Of a stretch of 64,000 bases of DNA, positions 10,150-19,057 are shown piece by piece. A model generated the notes under the pieces. It was not told the origin of the DNA and searched no databases. It was given only the letters and a program-made list of their open reading frames with translations. The stretch comes from Cellulomonas shaoxiangyii (GTDB lineage: Bacteria; Actinomycetota; Actinomycetes; Actinomycetales; Cellulomonadaceae). Positions within the stretch are counted from its first letter, which is position 1. Each line of letters begins with the position of its first letter. Location: NCBI RefSeq assembly GCF_004798685.1, contig NZ_CP039291.1, positions 2,232,001-2,296,000 on the forward strand, read 5' to 3'. Position numbers and translations under genes: made by a program.

Positions 10150-10235
10150 GGGACCTCTTTCGGGCGCGGGGCACGCCGCTGCGGGTCGCGCCCGGGACGT
10201 GCTCGGGTGGGGGACGTGCTCGGGCGGTGCGCCGC

Positions 10236-10889
10236 TCAGCGCAGCGCGCCGACCCAGTTCGACAGCAGCTGGGCGCCGGCGTCGCCGGACTTCTCGGGGT
10301 GGAACTGCGTCGCGGCCAGCGGGCCGTTCTCGACCGCGGCGACGAAGCGGTCACCGTGCTCGGACCACGTCACGAGCGGCGCCGGCATGGGGTGCTCACC
10401 CGGCGCGGGGGCCTCGGCGAGCGGGAACGACCGTGCCGCGTAGGAGTGCACGAAGTAGAAGCGCTCGTCCTGCAGGCCGTCGAACAGCACGGTGCCCTCG
10501 GGGGCGTCGACCGTGGACCAGCCCATGTGCGGGACGACGTCGGCCTCGAGCCGGTCGACCACGCCGCGCCACTCCCCCAGGCCCTCGGCGCGCACGCCGT
10601 GCTCGACCCCCTCGTCGAACATCACCTGCATGCCGACGCAGATGCCGAGCACCGGACGTCCGCCGGCGAGGCGGCGGTCGACGACCTGGTCGCCGCCGAC
10701 GCCGCGCAGCCCGTCCATCACCGCGCCGAACGCACCGACGCCCGGGACGACGAGGCCGTCGGCCTCGAGCGCGGCCTGCTTGTCACCGGTCAGCTCGACG
10801 TCCGCACCGACGCGCTGGAGGGCGCGGACGGCCGAGCGCACGTTGCCGAAGCCGTAGTCGAGGACGACGACGCGAGGGGACGTGGGCAC
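10236..10889 (-). CDS. hisH: Imidazole glycerol phosphate synthase, glutaminase subunit
   Basis: 217-residue class I glutamine amidotransferase. Triad: Cys in LGICVGMQ, His and Glu in QFHPEKSG. It supplies ammonia to HisF (outside this window). GTG at 10889 lies 6 nt after TAGGCT, predicting a leaderless transcript, though the intervening GGGGGG might also act as a Shine-Dalgarno. It heads the hisH-priA-sseB block; hisB and the hypothetical gene upstream are separated by 67 nt. Confidence 0.95.
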   Translation of the reverse strand: MPTSPRVVVLDYGFGNVRSAVRALQRVGADVELTGDKQAALEADGLVVPGVGAFGAVMDGLRGVGGDQVVDRRLAGGRPVLGICVGMQVMFDEGVEHGVRAEGLGEWRGVVDRLEADVVPHMGWSTVDAPEGTVLFDGLQDERFYFVHSYAARSFPLAEAPAPGEHPMPAPLVTWSEHGDRFVAAVENGPLAATQFHPEKSGDAGAQLLSNWVGALR

Positions 10890-10895
10890 CCCCCC

Positions 10896-10901
10896 AGCCT
10901 A
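10896..10901 (-). promoter_or_regulatory. -10 element TAGGCT of hisH
   Basis: TAGGCT on the minus strand, then six G, then the GTG start of hisH. The spacing predicts transcription from the start codon itself. Confidence 0.5.
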
Positions 10902-10956
10902 CCCGCGTGCGCCGGCGCACCCGCAGCGCGCGGCGACGGGCACGGGCCCCGCGGCG

Positions 10957-11517
10957 TCAGCGGCGGTGCTGCGCGAGCAGACGCATGGCCTTCCAGCGGG
11001 AGAGCCCGACGGACGTCACGACGCCCTCCAGCTCGCCGACCGGCACGTCCCCGAGGAGCAGGTCCTCGAGCGCGGGCGGGGCGCCCGAGAGCACGAGGCC
11101 CGCGGGGAGGTCCTTCTCACGCTCGCCGCCGACCCACTGCGACGCGTCGATCTTCTCGGCGCGCCGCTCGAGCAGCACCACCGGCACGCCGCGCAGCATC
11201 TGCGACACCGCCGCGGCACCCTGCTGACCCTCCGTGGGCCTGCGCAGGACCGCGAGCGCGCCGACGGGCGAGGGCACCGCGTCCACGTCGAGCCGCGCGA
11301 TCGCGCACGCCGCGGCGAGCGCCTCCGCGGTGGCGACCTGCGTGACCACGACCGCGAGGGTGGGTGCCTGCGGCGTGGTCAGGGACGACAGGTCGTCCGG
11401 GACCTCGAACGCGAGCTCCTGGGCACCCTCGGGTCCGGGCTCGTCCCCACGCGGCTCGTCGGGACGCGGCTCGTCCGGACGCGGCTCGTCGGGGCGGCGC
11501 TCGCCCGGGCCGCTCAC
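10957..11517 (-). CDS. Conserved hypothetical protein of the his operon
   Basis: 186 residues, no family recognised. Residues 7-24 are a PDEPR repeat encoded by 15-bp tandem units at 11449-11493. Residues 35-186 look like a compact alpha/beta fold ([39 protein letters not shown]) with no catalytic motif. The GTG at 11517 overlaps the hisB stop (GTGA), so it is co-translated with hisC-hisB. Its consistent place beside hisB suggests a role tied to histidine synthesis, but nothing in the sequence shows which. Confidence 0.7.
   Translation of the reverse strand: MSGPGERRPDEPRPDEPRPDEPRGDEPGPEGAQELAFEVPDDLSSLTTPQAPTLAVVVTQVATAEALAAACAIARLDVDAVPSPVGALAVLRRPTEGQQGAAAVSQMLRGVPVVLLERRAEKIDASQWVGGEREKDLPAGLVLSGAPPALEDLLLGDVPVGELEGVVTSVGLSRWKAMRLLAQHRR
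11449..11493. repeat. 15-bp tandem repeat coding PDEPR
   Basis: Three units of ACGCGGCTCGTCSGG (plus strand; 11449-11463, 11464-11478, 11479-11493) encode the PDEPR repeat of the hypothetical his-operon protein. Confidence 0.8.
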
Positions 11518-12140
11518 AGCGCGCCCTTCGTGGACGGCACGCCGTCGACGCGCGGGTCCAGCGCCACGGCCGCCCGCAGCGCGCGCGCCAGCGCCTTGAA
11601 CTGCGCCTCGACGATGTGGTGCGGGTCGCGGCCCGCGAGGACGCGGACGTGGACCGTGAAGGCCGCGTGGTGCGCGATCGACTCCAGCACGTGGGCCGTC
11701 AGGGAACCCGTGAAGTGCCCCCCGATCAGGTGGTACTCCTGCCCCGGCGGCTCTCCGGTGTGCACCAGGTACGGCCGGCCGGAGACGTCGACGACCGCCT
11801 GCGCGAGCGCCTCGTCCAGCGGGACCGTGGCGTCGCCGTAGCGCGCGATGCCCCGCTTGTCACCGAGCGCCGCCCGCAGCGCCTGCCCGAGCACGATCGC
11901 GACGTCCTCGACCGTGTGGTGCACGTCGATGTCGGTGTCGCCGCTCGCGCGGACCGTGAGGTCGATGAGCGAGTGCTTGCCCAGCGCGGTGAGCATGTGG
12001 TCGTAGAACGGCACGGTCGTGTCGATGTCGACCCGTCCGGTTCCGTCGAGGTCGAGCTCGACCACGACGGTCGACTCGCTGGTCGTCCGCTCCACGCGGG
12101 CCGTGCGCCGGGCCACCGGCGCGTCCTGCTGCGGGCTCAT
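11514..12140 (-). CDS. hisB: Imidazoleglycerol-phosphate dehydratase
   Basis: 208 residues, monofunctional dehydratase as in actinobacteria (no phosphatase domain). Manganese-binding histidines are in [15 protein letters not shown] and [12 protein letters not shown], and [12 protein letters not shown] is conserved. The reaction removes water from imidazoleglycerol phosphate. ATG at 12140 overlaps the hisC stop (ATGA) and its own stop overlaps the hypothetical gene, so the three genes are one coupled unit. Confidence 0.96.
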   Translation of the reverse strand: MSPQQDAPVARRTARVERTTSESTVVVELDLDGTGRVDIDTTVPFYDHMLTALGKHSLIDLTVRASGDTDIDVHHTVEDVAIVLGQALRAALGDKRGIARYGDATVPLDEALAQAVVDVSGRPYLVHTGEPPGQEYHLIGGHFTGSLTAHVLESIAHHAAFTVHVRVLAGRDPHHIVEAQFKALARALRAAVALDPRVDGVPSTKGAL

Positions 12141-13294
12141 CGTCCCGTCACCTCCACCAGGGCGGCGCGGAACGCCGCCGTCTCCGCCGGGGTGCCGACC
12201 GACACCCGCAGCCATCCCTCCGGACCCGTGACGCGCACGAGCACGCCCCGGTCGAGCAGACCCTGCCAGACCGCCTGGCGGTCGTCGAACGTGCCGAACA
12301 GCACGAAGTTCGCGTCGGAGTCGCACGCGACGAAGCCGCGCGCACGCAGCCACGCGACCAGGCCGTCGCGCTCCTCGCGGAGCGAGCCGACCTGCGCCAT
12401 CAGCTCCGGCGCGTGCGCGAGCGCGGCCCGCGCGACGGCCTGCGTGACCGCCGACAGGTGGTACGGCAGCCGCACCACGCGCAGCGCGTCCACGAGCGCG
12501 GTGCTCGCCGCGAGGTAGCCGACGCGCGCCCCGGCCAGACCGAACGCCTTCGACATCGTGCGGCTCACGGCCAGGTGCGGGTGCTCGGCGAGCAGCTCGA
12601 GCGCGGAGGGGGTGCCGGTCCGGCGGAACTCGCCGTACGCCTCGTCGACGACGACGACGCAGCCGCCCGGCACCCGCGCGGCCGCGTCCAGCACGACGCG
12701 GACCGTCCCGGCCGGCAGCGCCGTGCCCGTGGGGTTGTTCGGGCTCGCGAGCAGCACGACGCTCGGCGCGTGCTCGGCGATCGCCGCGCGGGCGTGCTCC
12801 GGGTCGATCGAGAAGTCCTCGCTGCGCCGGCCGACGACCCACGCCGTCGACGTGTCGCGCGCGTACTCCGGGTACATCGAGTACGTCGGCGCGAAGGACA
12901 GCGCGGTACGCCCCGGCCCGCCGAACGCCTGGAGCACGTGCAGCATGATCTCGTTCGAGCCGTTCGCGGCCCACACCTGCGCGGGGTCGAGCCGCACGCC
13001 GGACTCGGTCGCGAGGTAGTCGGCGAGGTCGGTGCGCAGCGCGACGAAGTCGCGGTCGGGGTACCGGTTGAGCCCGCGCGCCGCCTCCGCGACGGCGGCG
13101 GCCACGTCGGCCACGACCTGCTCCGACGGCGCGTAGGGGTTCTCGTTGACGTTGAGCAGGACCGGCACGTCGAGCTGCGGCGCGCCGTAGGGCTCGAGGC
13201 CGGCGAGCTCGGGCCGCAGCGGGAGCGCCGCGGCGGCGCGGCCGTCGGCGCGGTCCGGGGCGCGGTCCGGGGCGCGGTCTGGGGCGGAGGTCAC
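12137..13294 (-). CDS. hisC: Histidinol-phosphate aminotransferase
   Basis: 385-residue fold-type I PLP enzyme. The internal aldimine Lys is in [24 protein letters not shown] and [10 protein letters not shown] are family signatures. It transaminates imidazole acetol phosphate. The N-terminus carries [13 protein letters not shown], encoded by 12-bp repeats at about 13247-13284. The GTG at 13294 is 8 nt after TAGACT and is preceded by GGGGA. A shorter start after the repeat cannot be excluded. hisD, usually directly upstream, is 2.3 kb away with recQ in between. Confidence 0.93.
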   Translation of the reverse strand: MTSAPDRAPDRAPDRADGRAAAALPLRPELAGLEPYGAPQLDVPVLLNVNENPYAPSEQVVADVAAAVAEAARGLNRYPDRDFVALRTDLADYLATESGVRLDPAQVWAANGSNEIMLHVLQAFGGPGRTALSFAPTYSMYPEYARDTSTAWVVGRRSEDFSIDPEHARAAIAEHAPSVVLLASPNNPTGTALPAGTVRVVLDAAARVPGGCVVVVDEAYGEFRRTGTPSALELLAEHPHLAVSRTMSKAFGLAGARVGYLAASTALVDALRVVRLPYHLSAVTQAVARAALAHAPELMAQVGSLREERDGLVAWLRARGFVACDSDANFVLFGTFDDRQAVWQGLLDRGVLVRVTGPEGWLRVSVGTPAETAAFRAALVEVTGR

Positions 13295-13302
13295 GGTCCC
13301 CG

Positions 13303-13308
13303 AGTCTA
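13303..13308 (-). promoter_or_regulatory. -10 element TAGACT of hisC
   Basis: TAGACT on the minus strand, 8 nt before the GTG of hisC, inside CCTAGACTCGGG, a 12-mer that is repeated upstream of hisD. The mRNA would have at most one or two untranslated bases. Confidence 0.55.
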
Positions 13309-13371
13309 GGGAGCCGCCGGCGTCCCGCGGTCCACGTGCCCGCCGCCGCCGCGGGTGTCGGACGCGACGCC

Positions 13372-13377
13372 TACGCT
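13372..13377 (+). promoter_or_regulatory. -10 element TACGCT of recQ
   Basis: TACGCT, 7 nt before the GTG at 13385. It supports that GTG as a leaderless start of the helicase rather than the in-frame GTG at 13355, which would lie upstream of the promoter. Confidence 0.5.
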
Positions 13378-13384
13378 GCCGGAC

Positions 13385-15547
13385 GTGCCCGCCTCTCCCC
13401 CGCCCGACGCCGCGGCCCCCGCCGCGGCGACCGCCGTCGACCGCGTCGCGCTGCGCGCGCAGGCCGAGGAGGTCCTGCGCCGGCTCGTCGGCCGGGACGA
13501 CGCACGCCTGCACGACGACCAGTGGCAGGCGATCGAGGCGCTCGTCGCCGACCACCGCCGGGTGCTCGTCGTGCAGCGCACCGGGTGGGGCAAGTCGGCG
13601 GTGTACTTCGTCGCCACCGCCCTGCTGCGCGCCGGCGCGGGGGGCGCCCGCCGCGGGCCCACCGTGATCGTGTCGCCGCTCCTGGCGCTCATGCGCAACC
13701 AGGTCGAGTCCGCCCGGCGTGCGGGCATCGCGGCCGAGACGCTGAACTCGGCGAACGTGCAGGACTGGGCGGACGTGCACGCTCGCGTCGCCGCGGGCGA
13801 GGTCGACGTGCTCCTCGTCTCGCCCGAGCGGCTCAACAACCCGGGCTTCCGGGATGAGGTGCTGCCCCGCCTCGCGCAGGACGCCGGCCTCGTCGTCGTG
13901 GACGAGGCGCACTGCATCTCGGACTGGGGCCACGACTTCCGGCCCGACTACCGCCGGATCCGCACGCTGCTGGGCGACCTGCCCGGCGGCGTCCCCGTGC
14001 TCGCCACGACCGCGACGGCGAACGCCCGCGTCACGGCGGACGTCGCCGAACAGCTCGGTGGTGACGACGACGCCCCGCCGCTCGTGCTGCGCGGCTCCCT
14101 CGACCGCCCGAGCCTGCGGCTGCAGGTCACGCAGCTGCCCGACGTGGCGACGCGCCTCGCGTGGCTCGCCACGACGCTCCCCGCGCTCGAGGGGTCCGGC
14201 ATCATCTACTGCCTCACCATCGCCGCGGCGGAGCAGGTCACGGAGCACCTGCGTTCCGCCGGCCTGGACGTGCGCACGTACACGGGCCAGACCGACCCGG
14301 CGGAGCGCGAGACCGCGGAGGCCGACCTGCTCGCCAACCGCGTGAAGGCGCTCGTCGCGACGTCCGCGCTCGGCATGGGGTTCGACAAGCCGGACCTCGC
14401 GTTCGTCGTGCACGTCGGCGCCCCGTCGTCCCCCATCGCGTACTACCAGCAGGTCGGACGCGCGGGCCGCGCGACGGCGCGTGCCGACGTCGTCCTCCTT
14501 CCCGGGCAGGACGACCGGGCCATCTGGGAGTGGTTCGCCTCCACGGCGTTCCCGCCGGAGCAGGAGGTCCGCGCGACGCTCGCCGCGCTGGACGCGCACG
14601 GCACGTTGTCGACGGCACATCTCGAGACCTTCGTGAGCCTGCGCCGCACGCGGCTCGAGGGGATGCTCAAGGTGCTCGACGTCGACGGCGCCGTGCGGCG
14701 CGTCCGCGGCGGCTGGGAGTCGACGGGCGAGCCGTGGTCGTACGACGCCGAGCGCTACGCGCGCGTGACCGCCGCCCGCCGCGCCGAGCAGGCCACGATG
14801 CTGACGTACCTCACCACCGACGAGTGCCGCATGGCGTACCTGCGCGCGGCGCTGGACGACCCGGCGCTCGAGGACGGCTGGCGCTGCGGGCGGTGCGACA
14901 CCTGCACCGGCACGACGGTCGGCGAGGTCCCCGCCGAGGACGCCGTCGCGTCGGCGCGCGACCTCCTGGCAGTCCCCGGGGAGCCCGTCTCCGCCCGCCG
15001 GCAGTGGCCGACCGGTCTCGCGTCGCTCGGTCTCGACCTGCGCGGGCGCCTGCCCGCCGGCGAGCAGGTCGGCGAGGGACGTGCGGTGGGGCGGCTCGAC
15101 GGGCTGGGCTGGGGAGGTCCGCTGCGTGCGGCGCTGCGCGACGAGGTACCGACCGAGCTGCCCGTCGGGCTGCGCGGACCGGTGCGGGACGTGCTCGAGG
15201 CCTGGCGTCCGGGCGTGGACGTCGTCGTCGCCGTCGGCTCGGCCGGCCGGGGCGCACTCGTCGCCCACCTCGCAGGCGGGACGGCGCGGCTGCTGGGCGT
15301 GCCGTGGGCAGGCTCGCTCACCGCGGTCGGCACCCCGCCGCGGCACGACGTGAACTCGGCCCAGCGGCTCGCCGACGTGATCCGCCACGTCGAGCTGCCG
15401 GACGAGGTCGCGGAGGCCGTCGCCGGCCGTCGCGTGCTGCTCGTCGACGACCGCACCGACACCGGCTGGACGCTGACCGTCGCGGGCCGCCTGCTGCGTC
15501 GTGCGGGCGCGACCGAGGTCCTGCCGTTCGTCCTCGGCGTCGGCTGA
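13385..15547 (+). CDS. recQ: RecQ-family DNA helicase with C-terminal phosphoribosyltransferase-like domain
   Basis: 720 residues. Walker A is QRTGWGKSA (Lys70), motif II VVDEAHCISDWGHDFRP, and motif VI QVGRAGRA. A four-cysteine RecQ zinc site follows (DEC, then CGRC and CTG after a helix). No HRDC domain is visible. Instead the last 190 residues look like a ComF-type phosphoribosyltransferase fold, ending in VLLVDDRTDTGWTLT, which resembles the PRPP loop VLLVDDVxTTGATL. It is transcribed opposite to the his genes and converges with hisD (7 nt apart). Helicase activity is well supported; PRTase activity is not. Confidence 0.88.
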   Translation: MPASPPPDAAAPAAATAVDRVALRAQAEEVLRRLVGRDDARLHDDQWQAIEALVADHRRVLVVQRTGWGKSAVYFVATALLRAGAGGARRGPTVIVSPLLALMRNQVESARRAGIAAETLNSANVQDWADVHARVAAGEVDVLLVSPERLNNPGFRDEVLPRLAQDAGLVVVDEAHCISDWGHDFRPDYRRIRTLLGDLPGGVPVLATTATANARVTADVAEQLGGDDDAPPLVLRGSLDRPSLRLQVTQLPDVATRLAWLATTLPALEGSGIIYCLTIAAAEQVTEHLRSAGLDVRTYTGQTDPAERETAEADLLANRVKALVATSALGMGFDKPDLAFVVHVGAPSSPIAYYQQVGRAGRATARADVVLLPGQDDRAIWEWFASTAFPPEQEVRATLAALDAHGTLSTAHLETFVSLRRTRLEGMLKVLDVDGAVRRVRGGWESTGEPWSYDAERYARVTAARRAEQATMLTYLTTDECRMAYLRAALDDPALEDGWRCGRCDTCTGTTVGEVPAEDAVASARDLLAVPGEPVSARRQWPTGLASLGLDLRGRLPAGEQVGEGRAVGRLDGLGWGGPLRAALRDEVPTELPVGLRGPVRDVLEAWRPGVDVVVAVGSAGRGALVAHLAGGTARLLGVPWAGSLTAVGTPPRHDVNSAQRLADVIRHVELPDEVAEAVAGRRVLLVDDRTDTGWTLTVAGRLLRRAGATEVLPFVLGVG

Positions 15548-15554
15548 CGCCGGG

Positions 15555-16877
15555 TCAGAACCGCGCGCGGACCGCCTCGCCGTGCGCGGGCAGCCCCTCG
15601 GCGTCGGCGAGCGCGACCACCCGGTCGGCCACCTCGGCCAGGGCGTCGGCGTCGTACTCGATGACCTGCACCGCCCGCACGAACGAGTGCACGCCGAGCC
15701 CGCTGGCGAAGTGCGCGCACCCGCCGGTCGGCAGCACGTGGTTCGACCCGGCCATGTAGTCCCCGAGCGACACGGGTGACCAGGGGCCGACGAAGATGGC
15801 ACCGGCGCTCGTGACGCGGTCGGCCCACGCGCCGGCGTCGACGGTCTGGACCTCGAGGTGCTCGGCGCCGTACGCGTTGACGACGTCGAGCCCCGCCTCG
15901 AGGTCGTCCACCAGGACGATGGCCGACTGGCTCCCGCGCAGGGCGGTGACGACGCGCTCGCGGTTCATGGTGACCTCGCTGCGGTCGACGAGCTTCGCCT
16001 CGACGGCGCCCGCGAGCTCGACCGACGGCGTGACGAGCACCGCCGCGGCGAGCGGGTCGTGCTCGGCCTGCGAGACGAGGTCCGCGGCGACGTGGGACGC
16101 GTCCGCGGTGCCGTCGGCGAGGATCGCGATCTCGGTGGGCCCGGCCTCCGCGTCGATGCCGACGAAGCCGCGGACGAGCCGCTTGGCGGCGGCGACGTAG
16201 ACGTTTCCCGGGCCGGTGATCACGTCGACCGGCTCGCACAGGGTCTCGCCGTCGACCTCGTCGCTGCCCGCCGCGCCGTACGCGAGCATCGCGACCGCCT
16301 GCGCACCACCCACCGCGTACACCTCGTCGACGCCGAGCAGCGCACAGGTGGCGAGCACGACCGGGTCGGGCAGGCCGTCGCGCTCCTTCTGCGGCGGCGA
16401 GACGACGGCGAGCGAGCCGACGCCGGCCTCCTGCGCCGCCACGACGTTCATCACGACCGACGACGGGTACACGGCGAGGCCGCCGGGCACGTACAGGCCG
16501 ACGCGGCGCACGGGCACCCAGCGCTGCCGGACGCGCGCGCCCGGCGCCACGTCGACCGTGAAGTCCTGCGGGCGCTGCGCGCCGTGCACCTGGCGGACCC
16601 GGCGGATCGTCTCCTCGAGCGCGGCACGGACCCGCGGGTCGAGCACGGCGAGCGCGTCCTCGATCGCGGCCGCCGGCACGCGCACGTGCTGCGGCCGCAC
16701 GCCGTCGAACCGCTCGGACAGGTCCCGCAGCGCGCGGGCCCCGTCGGCGCGCACCTGCGCCAGGATCGGCGCGACCGCCGCAGCGGCGTGCTCGACGTCG
16801 AGCTCGGCGCGCGGCAGCACCGCGAGCAGCTCGCGACGGGACGGACGGCGGCCGCGCAGGTCGATGCGGGAGATCAC
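15555..16877 (-). CDS. hisD: Histidinol dehydrogenase
   Basis: 440 residues catalysing the last two oxidations of histidine synthesis with NAD and zinc. Signatures include [48 protein letters not shown] and the His-rich [12 protein letters not shown] at 16877 is 6 nt after TAGACT, with no Shine-Dalgarno, so a leaderless mRNA is predicted. It is separated from hisC by recQ on the other strand, so histidine genes are driven from at least three promoters here. Confidence 0.96.
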   Translation of the reverse strand: MISRIDLRGRRPSRRELLAVLPRAELDVEHAAAAVAPILAQVRADGARALRDLSERFDGVRPQHVRVPAAAIEDALAVLDPRVRAALEETIRRVRQVHGAQRPQDFTVDVAPGARVRQRWVPVRRVGLYVPGGLAVYPSSVVMNVVAAQEAGVGSLAVVSPPQKERDGLPDPVVLATCALLGVDEVYAVGGAQAVAMLAYGAAGSDEVDGETLCEPVDVITGPGNVYVAAAKRLVRGFVGIDAEAGPTEIAILADGTADASHVAADLVSQAEHDPLAAAVLVTPSVELAGAVEAKLVDRSEVTMNRERVVTALRGSQSAIVLVDDLEAGLDVVNAYGAEHLEVQTVDAGAWADRVTSAGAIFVGPWSPVSLGDYMAGSNHVLPTGGCAHFASGLGVHSFVRAVQVIEYDADALAEVADRVVALADAEGLPAHGEAVRARF

Positions 16878-16883
16878 GACCCG

Positions 16884-16889
16884 AGTCTA
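16884..16889 (-). promoter_or_regulatory. -10 element TAGACT of hisD, overlapping an upstream stop codon
   Basis: TAGACT then CGGGTC then the GTG of hisD. Its first three bases are the TAG stop codon of the SRPBCC gene, so the upstream stop and this promoter are one sequence. Confidence 0.6.
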
Positions 16890-17411
16890 GGCGGGCTCCC
16901 CCGGCCGGGCGTCCGCGTACGCGGGGGCCGCGGCCGCGTAGACCACGTCCCACGCACGGACGGGACGACCGGCGACGTGGTCGTCGAGCTGGTCGAGGCA
17001 CGCGTGCCACCCGCCCCCGTAGCCGCGGGCGGCGTCGTCCGCGAGCCCGGTGTGGCGCAGCCGCAGAAGGGTGCCGGCGCCGTCGACGGCGAGCTCCACG
17101 TCGACGCGCGTCACGGTCTCGTTCGGGAAGACCCACGTGACGGCCAGCGCGCGGGGCGGCTCGCACACCAGCACCTCCCCGGTCGCGGTGTCGTCCGCGC
17201 CCGGGACGTCGTCCCCCATCCGCAGCTCGTAGGCCCCGCCGACACGCAGGTCCCCGTACAAGGGCCCCAGCCACCGGGCCACGCGCGCCGGCTCCGTCAC
17301 CGCCGCCCAGAGGTCCTGCGGGGTCGTGGGGTACCACCGGTCGAAGCGCACCTCTACCCCGTCGGAGCGCGCGGTGAGCACGCCTCGCACATCGTCCGTC
17401 GATCGCGTCAT
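16887..17411 (-). CDS. SRPBCC/AHSA1-type protein
   Basis: 174-residue START-like (activator of Hsp90 ATPase homologue 1) domain protein. FDRWYPTTPQDLWAAVTEPARVARWLGPLYGDLRVGG is the typical opening, GGGWHACLDQLDDHVAG the closing helix. These proteins bind hydrophobic ligands. The ATG overlaps the stop of an ArsR-type regulator (ATGA); ArsR-SRPBCC pairs are common and the regulator usually controls its own operon. The ligand is unknown. Confidence 0.85.
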   Translation of the reverse strand: MTRSTDDVRGVLTARSDGVEVRFDRWYPTTPQDLWAAVTEPARVARWLGPLYGDLRVGGAYELRMGDDVPGADDTATGEVLVCEPPRALAVTWVFPNETVTRVDVELAVDGAGTLLRLRHTGLADDAARGYGGGWHACLDQLDDHVAGRPVRAWDVVYAAAAPAYADARPGEPA

Positions 17412-17851
17412 CGTCCGCCTCCGTCGTGGTCGTCCTGCCGTCCGCCGTCGTGCCCGGCGCCGTCGTGCCCGGCGCCGCCGTCGTCCCGTGCGCCGTCGAG
17501 CCGCGCGCCGTCGTGGTGCCCGCCGCGCCGCGCGGCCCGGCGGCCGCGCGCCACCTCCGTGGCGAGCGCGTCCAGGCCGGTCCGCCAGTACCGCGTCATG
17601 TCCCGCGCCCAGTCGCCGACCGCGTCCAGGGCCTCGGCACGGACCGCGTACAGCCGCACCGGCCCCTCCGCGCGCGCCGTCACGACGCCCGCCTCGCGCA
17701 GCACCCGCAGGTGCCGGGAGACGGCCGGCTGGCTGATGCCGCGCTCGGCGCCCACGGCTGCGGCGAGCTCGCCGGCCGTGCGCTCGCCGTCGCCGAGCAG
17801 CTCCACCAGCCGGCGGCGGACCGGGTCGCCGAGCGCGTCCATCGGGTGCAC
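17408..17851 (-). CDS. ArsR-family transcriptional regulator with Gly/His/Asp-rich tail
   Basis: 147 residues. Residues 1-95 are an ArsR winged helix: DPVRRRLVELLGDGERTAGELA, then recognition helix ISQPAVSRHLRVLREAGVV. Residues 103-147 are low complexity, rich in Gly, Asp, Arg and His (GGHHDGARLDGARDDGGAGH), absent from most relatives and possibly metal-binding or disordered. The GTG at 17851 is used; an ATG three codons on (17842) is possible. A palindrome GTTATATAAC lies 22 nt upstream and may be its operator. Confidence 0.8.
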   Translation of the reverse strand: MHPMDALGDPVRRRLVELLGDGERTAGELAAAVGAERGISQPAVSRHLRVLREAGVVTARAEGPVRLYAVRAEALDAVGDWARDMTRYWRTGLDALATEVARGRRAARRGGHHDGARLDGARDDGGAGHDGAGHDGGRQDDHDGGGR

Positions 17852-17872
17852 GAGCCCACGTTTTCACGAACG

Positions 17873-17882
17873 GTTATATAAC
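17873..17882. promoter_or_regulatory. Palindrome GTTATATAAC upstream of the ArsR gene
   Basis: A perfect 10-bp palindrome, a rare AT-rich patch in this GC-rich DNA, 22 nt before the ArsR start. It could be an autoregulatory operator overlapping a TATAAC-like -10. Confidence 0.5.
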
Positions 17883-17934
17883 GCAAGGGTTACGTGGTTC
17901 GCCCCGGCGCACCACTCCCGGGGCGCACGGACGG

Positions 17935-17967
17935 CTGCCCGGGCGGAGGGCCTCACCACCCGGGCAG
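17935..17967. repeat. Inverted repeat CTGCCCGGG/CCCGGGCAG
   Basis: Perfect 9-bp arms (17935-17943 and 17959-17967) with a 15-nt loop between the doxX-like gene and the ArsR gene. Beyond this and the next hairpin I see nothing else in this 191-bp gap. Confidence 0.45.
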
Positions 17968-18015
17968 CGGACCGCCGGCGCGCACCCCCAGGGGCGGGGG
18001 TGCGCACGGCCGGCC

Positions 18016-18037
18016 GCCGCGGCTGCGGGGCCGCGGC
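18016..18037 (-). terminator. Hairpin terminator of the DoxX gene
   Basis: GCCGCGGC (18016-18023) pairs with GCCGCGGC (18030-18037) around a 6-nt loop, starting 5 nt after the DoxX stop. No U-tract. Confidence 0.5.
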
Positions 18038-18042
18038 CTCGC

Positions 18043-18591
18043 TCAGCGCAGCCAGCTGTTGCCGACCATCCGGCCCCAGATCCGACCGACTCCCCACGTG
18101 TCACCGGCGAGGGTGACGGCGGAGATGATCAGCAGCAGCGCCTCGTGCCAGTGCGAGTCCACGATCGGGTTGGTGCCGCCGAGGACGAGCGGGAACTGCG
18201 CCAGGTACATGAGCAGCATCAGCAGCGTGCCGGTCACCGCGGCGATCTTCAGGCCCGCGCCGAAGATCAGCGCGACGCCGATGCCGAGCAGCCCGAGCAT
18301 GAACAGCCAGTCACCGAAGGGGTTGGCGAACAGCTGGAAGAAGCCCGCGAACGGACCCTCGATGCCGCCGATGAACCCCTGCGCCGGGGTGCCGCCGTTG
18401 ATCCAGGCGCGCTCGGCGGGCGTGGCGTAGCCCAGGCCGAAGACCTTGTCGATGAAGGCCCAGAAGAACGTGAAGCCGATCGTGATGCGGGCGACCGCGA
18501 GGACCTTGCGAGCAGCGGAGCTCGTGACGATCTGCTCCTGGTAGACGGTGTCGGTCGTCGTCCCCCCGGACGTTCGAGCAGTGGTGGACAT
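18043..18591 (-). CDS. DoxX-family membrane protein
   Basis: 182 residues with four hydrophobic helices (VARITIGFTFFWAFIDKVFG, a helix around FMLGLLGIGVALIF, GLKIAAVTGTLLMLLMYLA, ALLLIISAVTLAG). The Asp-Lys in the first helix and the overall plan match DoxX/DoxD-like proteins related to thiosulfate:quinone oxidoreductase small subunit. Substrate unknown; no thiosulfate genes nearby. ATG follows GGAGACACC. A single-gene unit with its own 3' hairpin. Confidence 0.82.
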   Translation of the reverse strand: MSTTARTSGGTTTDTVYQEQIVTSSAARKVLAVARITIGFTFFWAFIDKVFGLGYATPAERAWINGGTPAQGFIGGIEGPFAGFFQLFANPFGDWLFMLGLLGIGVALIFGAGLKIAAVTGTLLMLLMYLAQFPLVLGGTNPIVDSHWHEALLLIISAVTLAGDTWGVGRIWGRMVGNSWLR

Positions 18592-18775
18592 GGTGTCTCC
18601 CCGAGGCGTGGACCGGGGCCGCGTCGTCGCTGGACCCGTGAGCCGGGCGATCTGCCCGGTTCCCCACCATCGTGCGCCGCGCGCGGTCGGGGCGCATGAA
18701 CCTTTGGTCCCCCTTCGACGAGCCACGCCCGGCCCCGAGGAGGTCCGGGGGCCCGCCGTGGGTGATCATGGCCGC

Positions 18776-18994
18776 ATGGACGTGGTGCACGTGCGTGACG
18801 AGGTCATCCGGCTCGGCCAGCTCCTCAAGCTTGCCGGCGTCGCGGACTCGGGGGCGCAGGCACGGACGCTCCTGGAGGACGACGCCGTCACGGTCGACGG
18901 CGAGCCCGAGAACCGGCGCGGACGTCAGGTGCCGCGGGGCGCCGTCGTCGAGGTCGACCTGCCGACCGGGAAGGTCGCGTTCACCGTCGAGTGA
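18776..18994 (+). CDS. Small S4-domain RNA-binding protein (YbcJ type)
   Basis: 72 residues, almost entirely an S4 RNA-binding fold: IRLGQLLKLAGVADSGAQAR, then DDAVTVDGEPENRRGRQV and GAVVEVD. Such proteins bind structured RNA, perhaps rRNA; the target is unknown. ATG at 18776 is 6 nt after GATCAT, again compatible with a leaderless mRNA; no clear Shine-Dalgarno. Converges with dnaE. Confidence 0.85.
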   Translation: MDVVHVRDEVIRLGQLLKLAGVADSGAQARTLLEDDAVTVDGEPENRRGRQVPRGAVVEVDLPTGKVAFTVE

Positions 18995-19010
18995 CGGGCG
19001 CCACCGGGCC

Positions 19011-19041
19011 GCGCGCCGCCGTCCGAGGACGCACGGCGCGC
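19011..19041. terminator. Bidirectional hairpin between the S4 gene and dnaE
   Basis: GCGCGCCG (19011-19018) pairs with CGGCGCGC (19034-19041); an inner CGTCC/GGACG stem extends it. It lies between two convergent stops, so it can serve both. Confidence 0.6.
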
Positions 19042-19057
19042 ACCCCGAGCGGCGCGG

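Noticed and set aside
13247..13294. hisC start placed after the PDRAPDR repeat
   Set aside because: No in-frame ATG or GTG with a ribosome site was seen after the repeat, whereas the GTG at 13294 has TAGACT 8 nt upstream; the longer form is kept.
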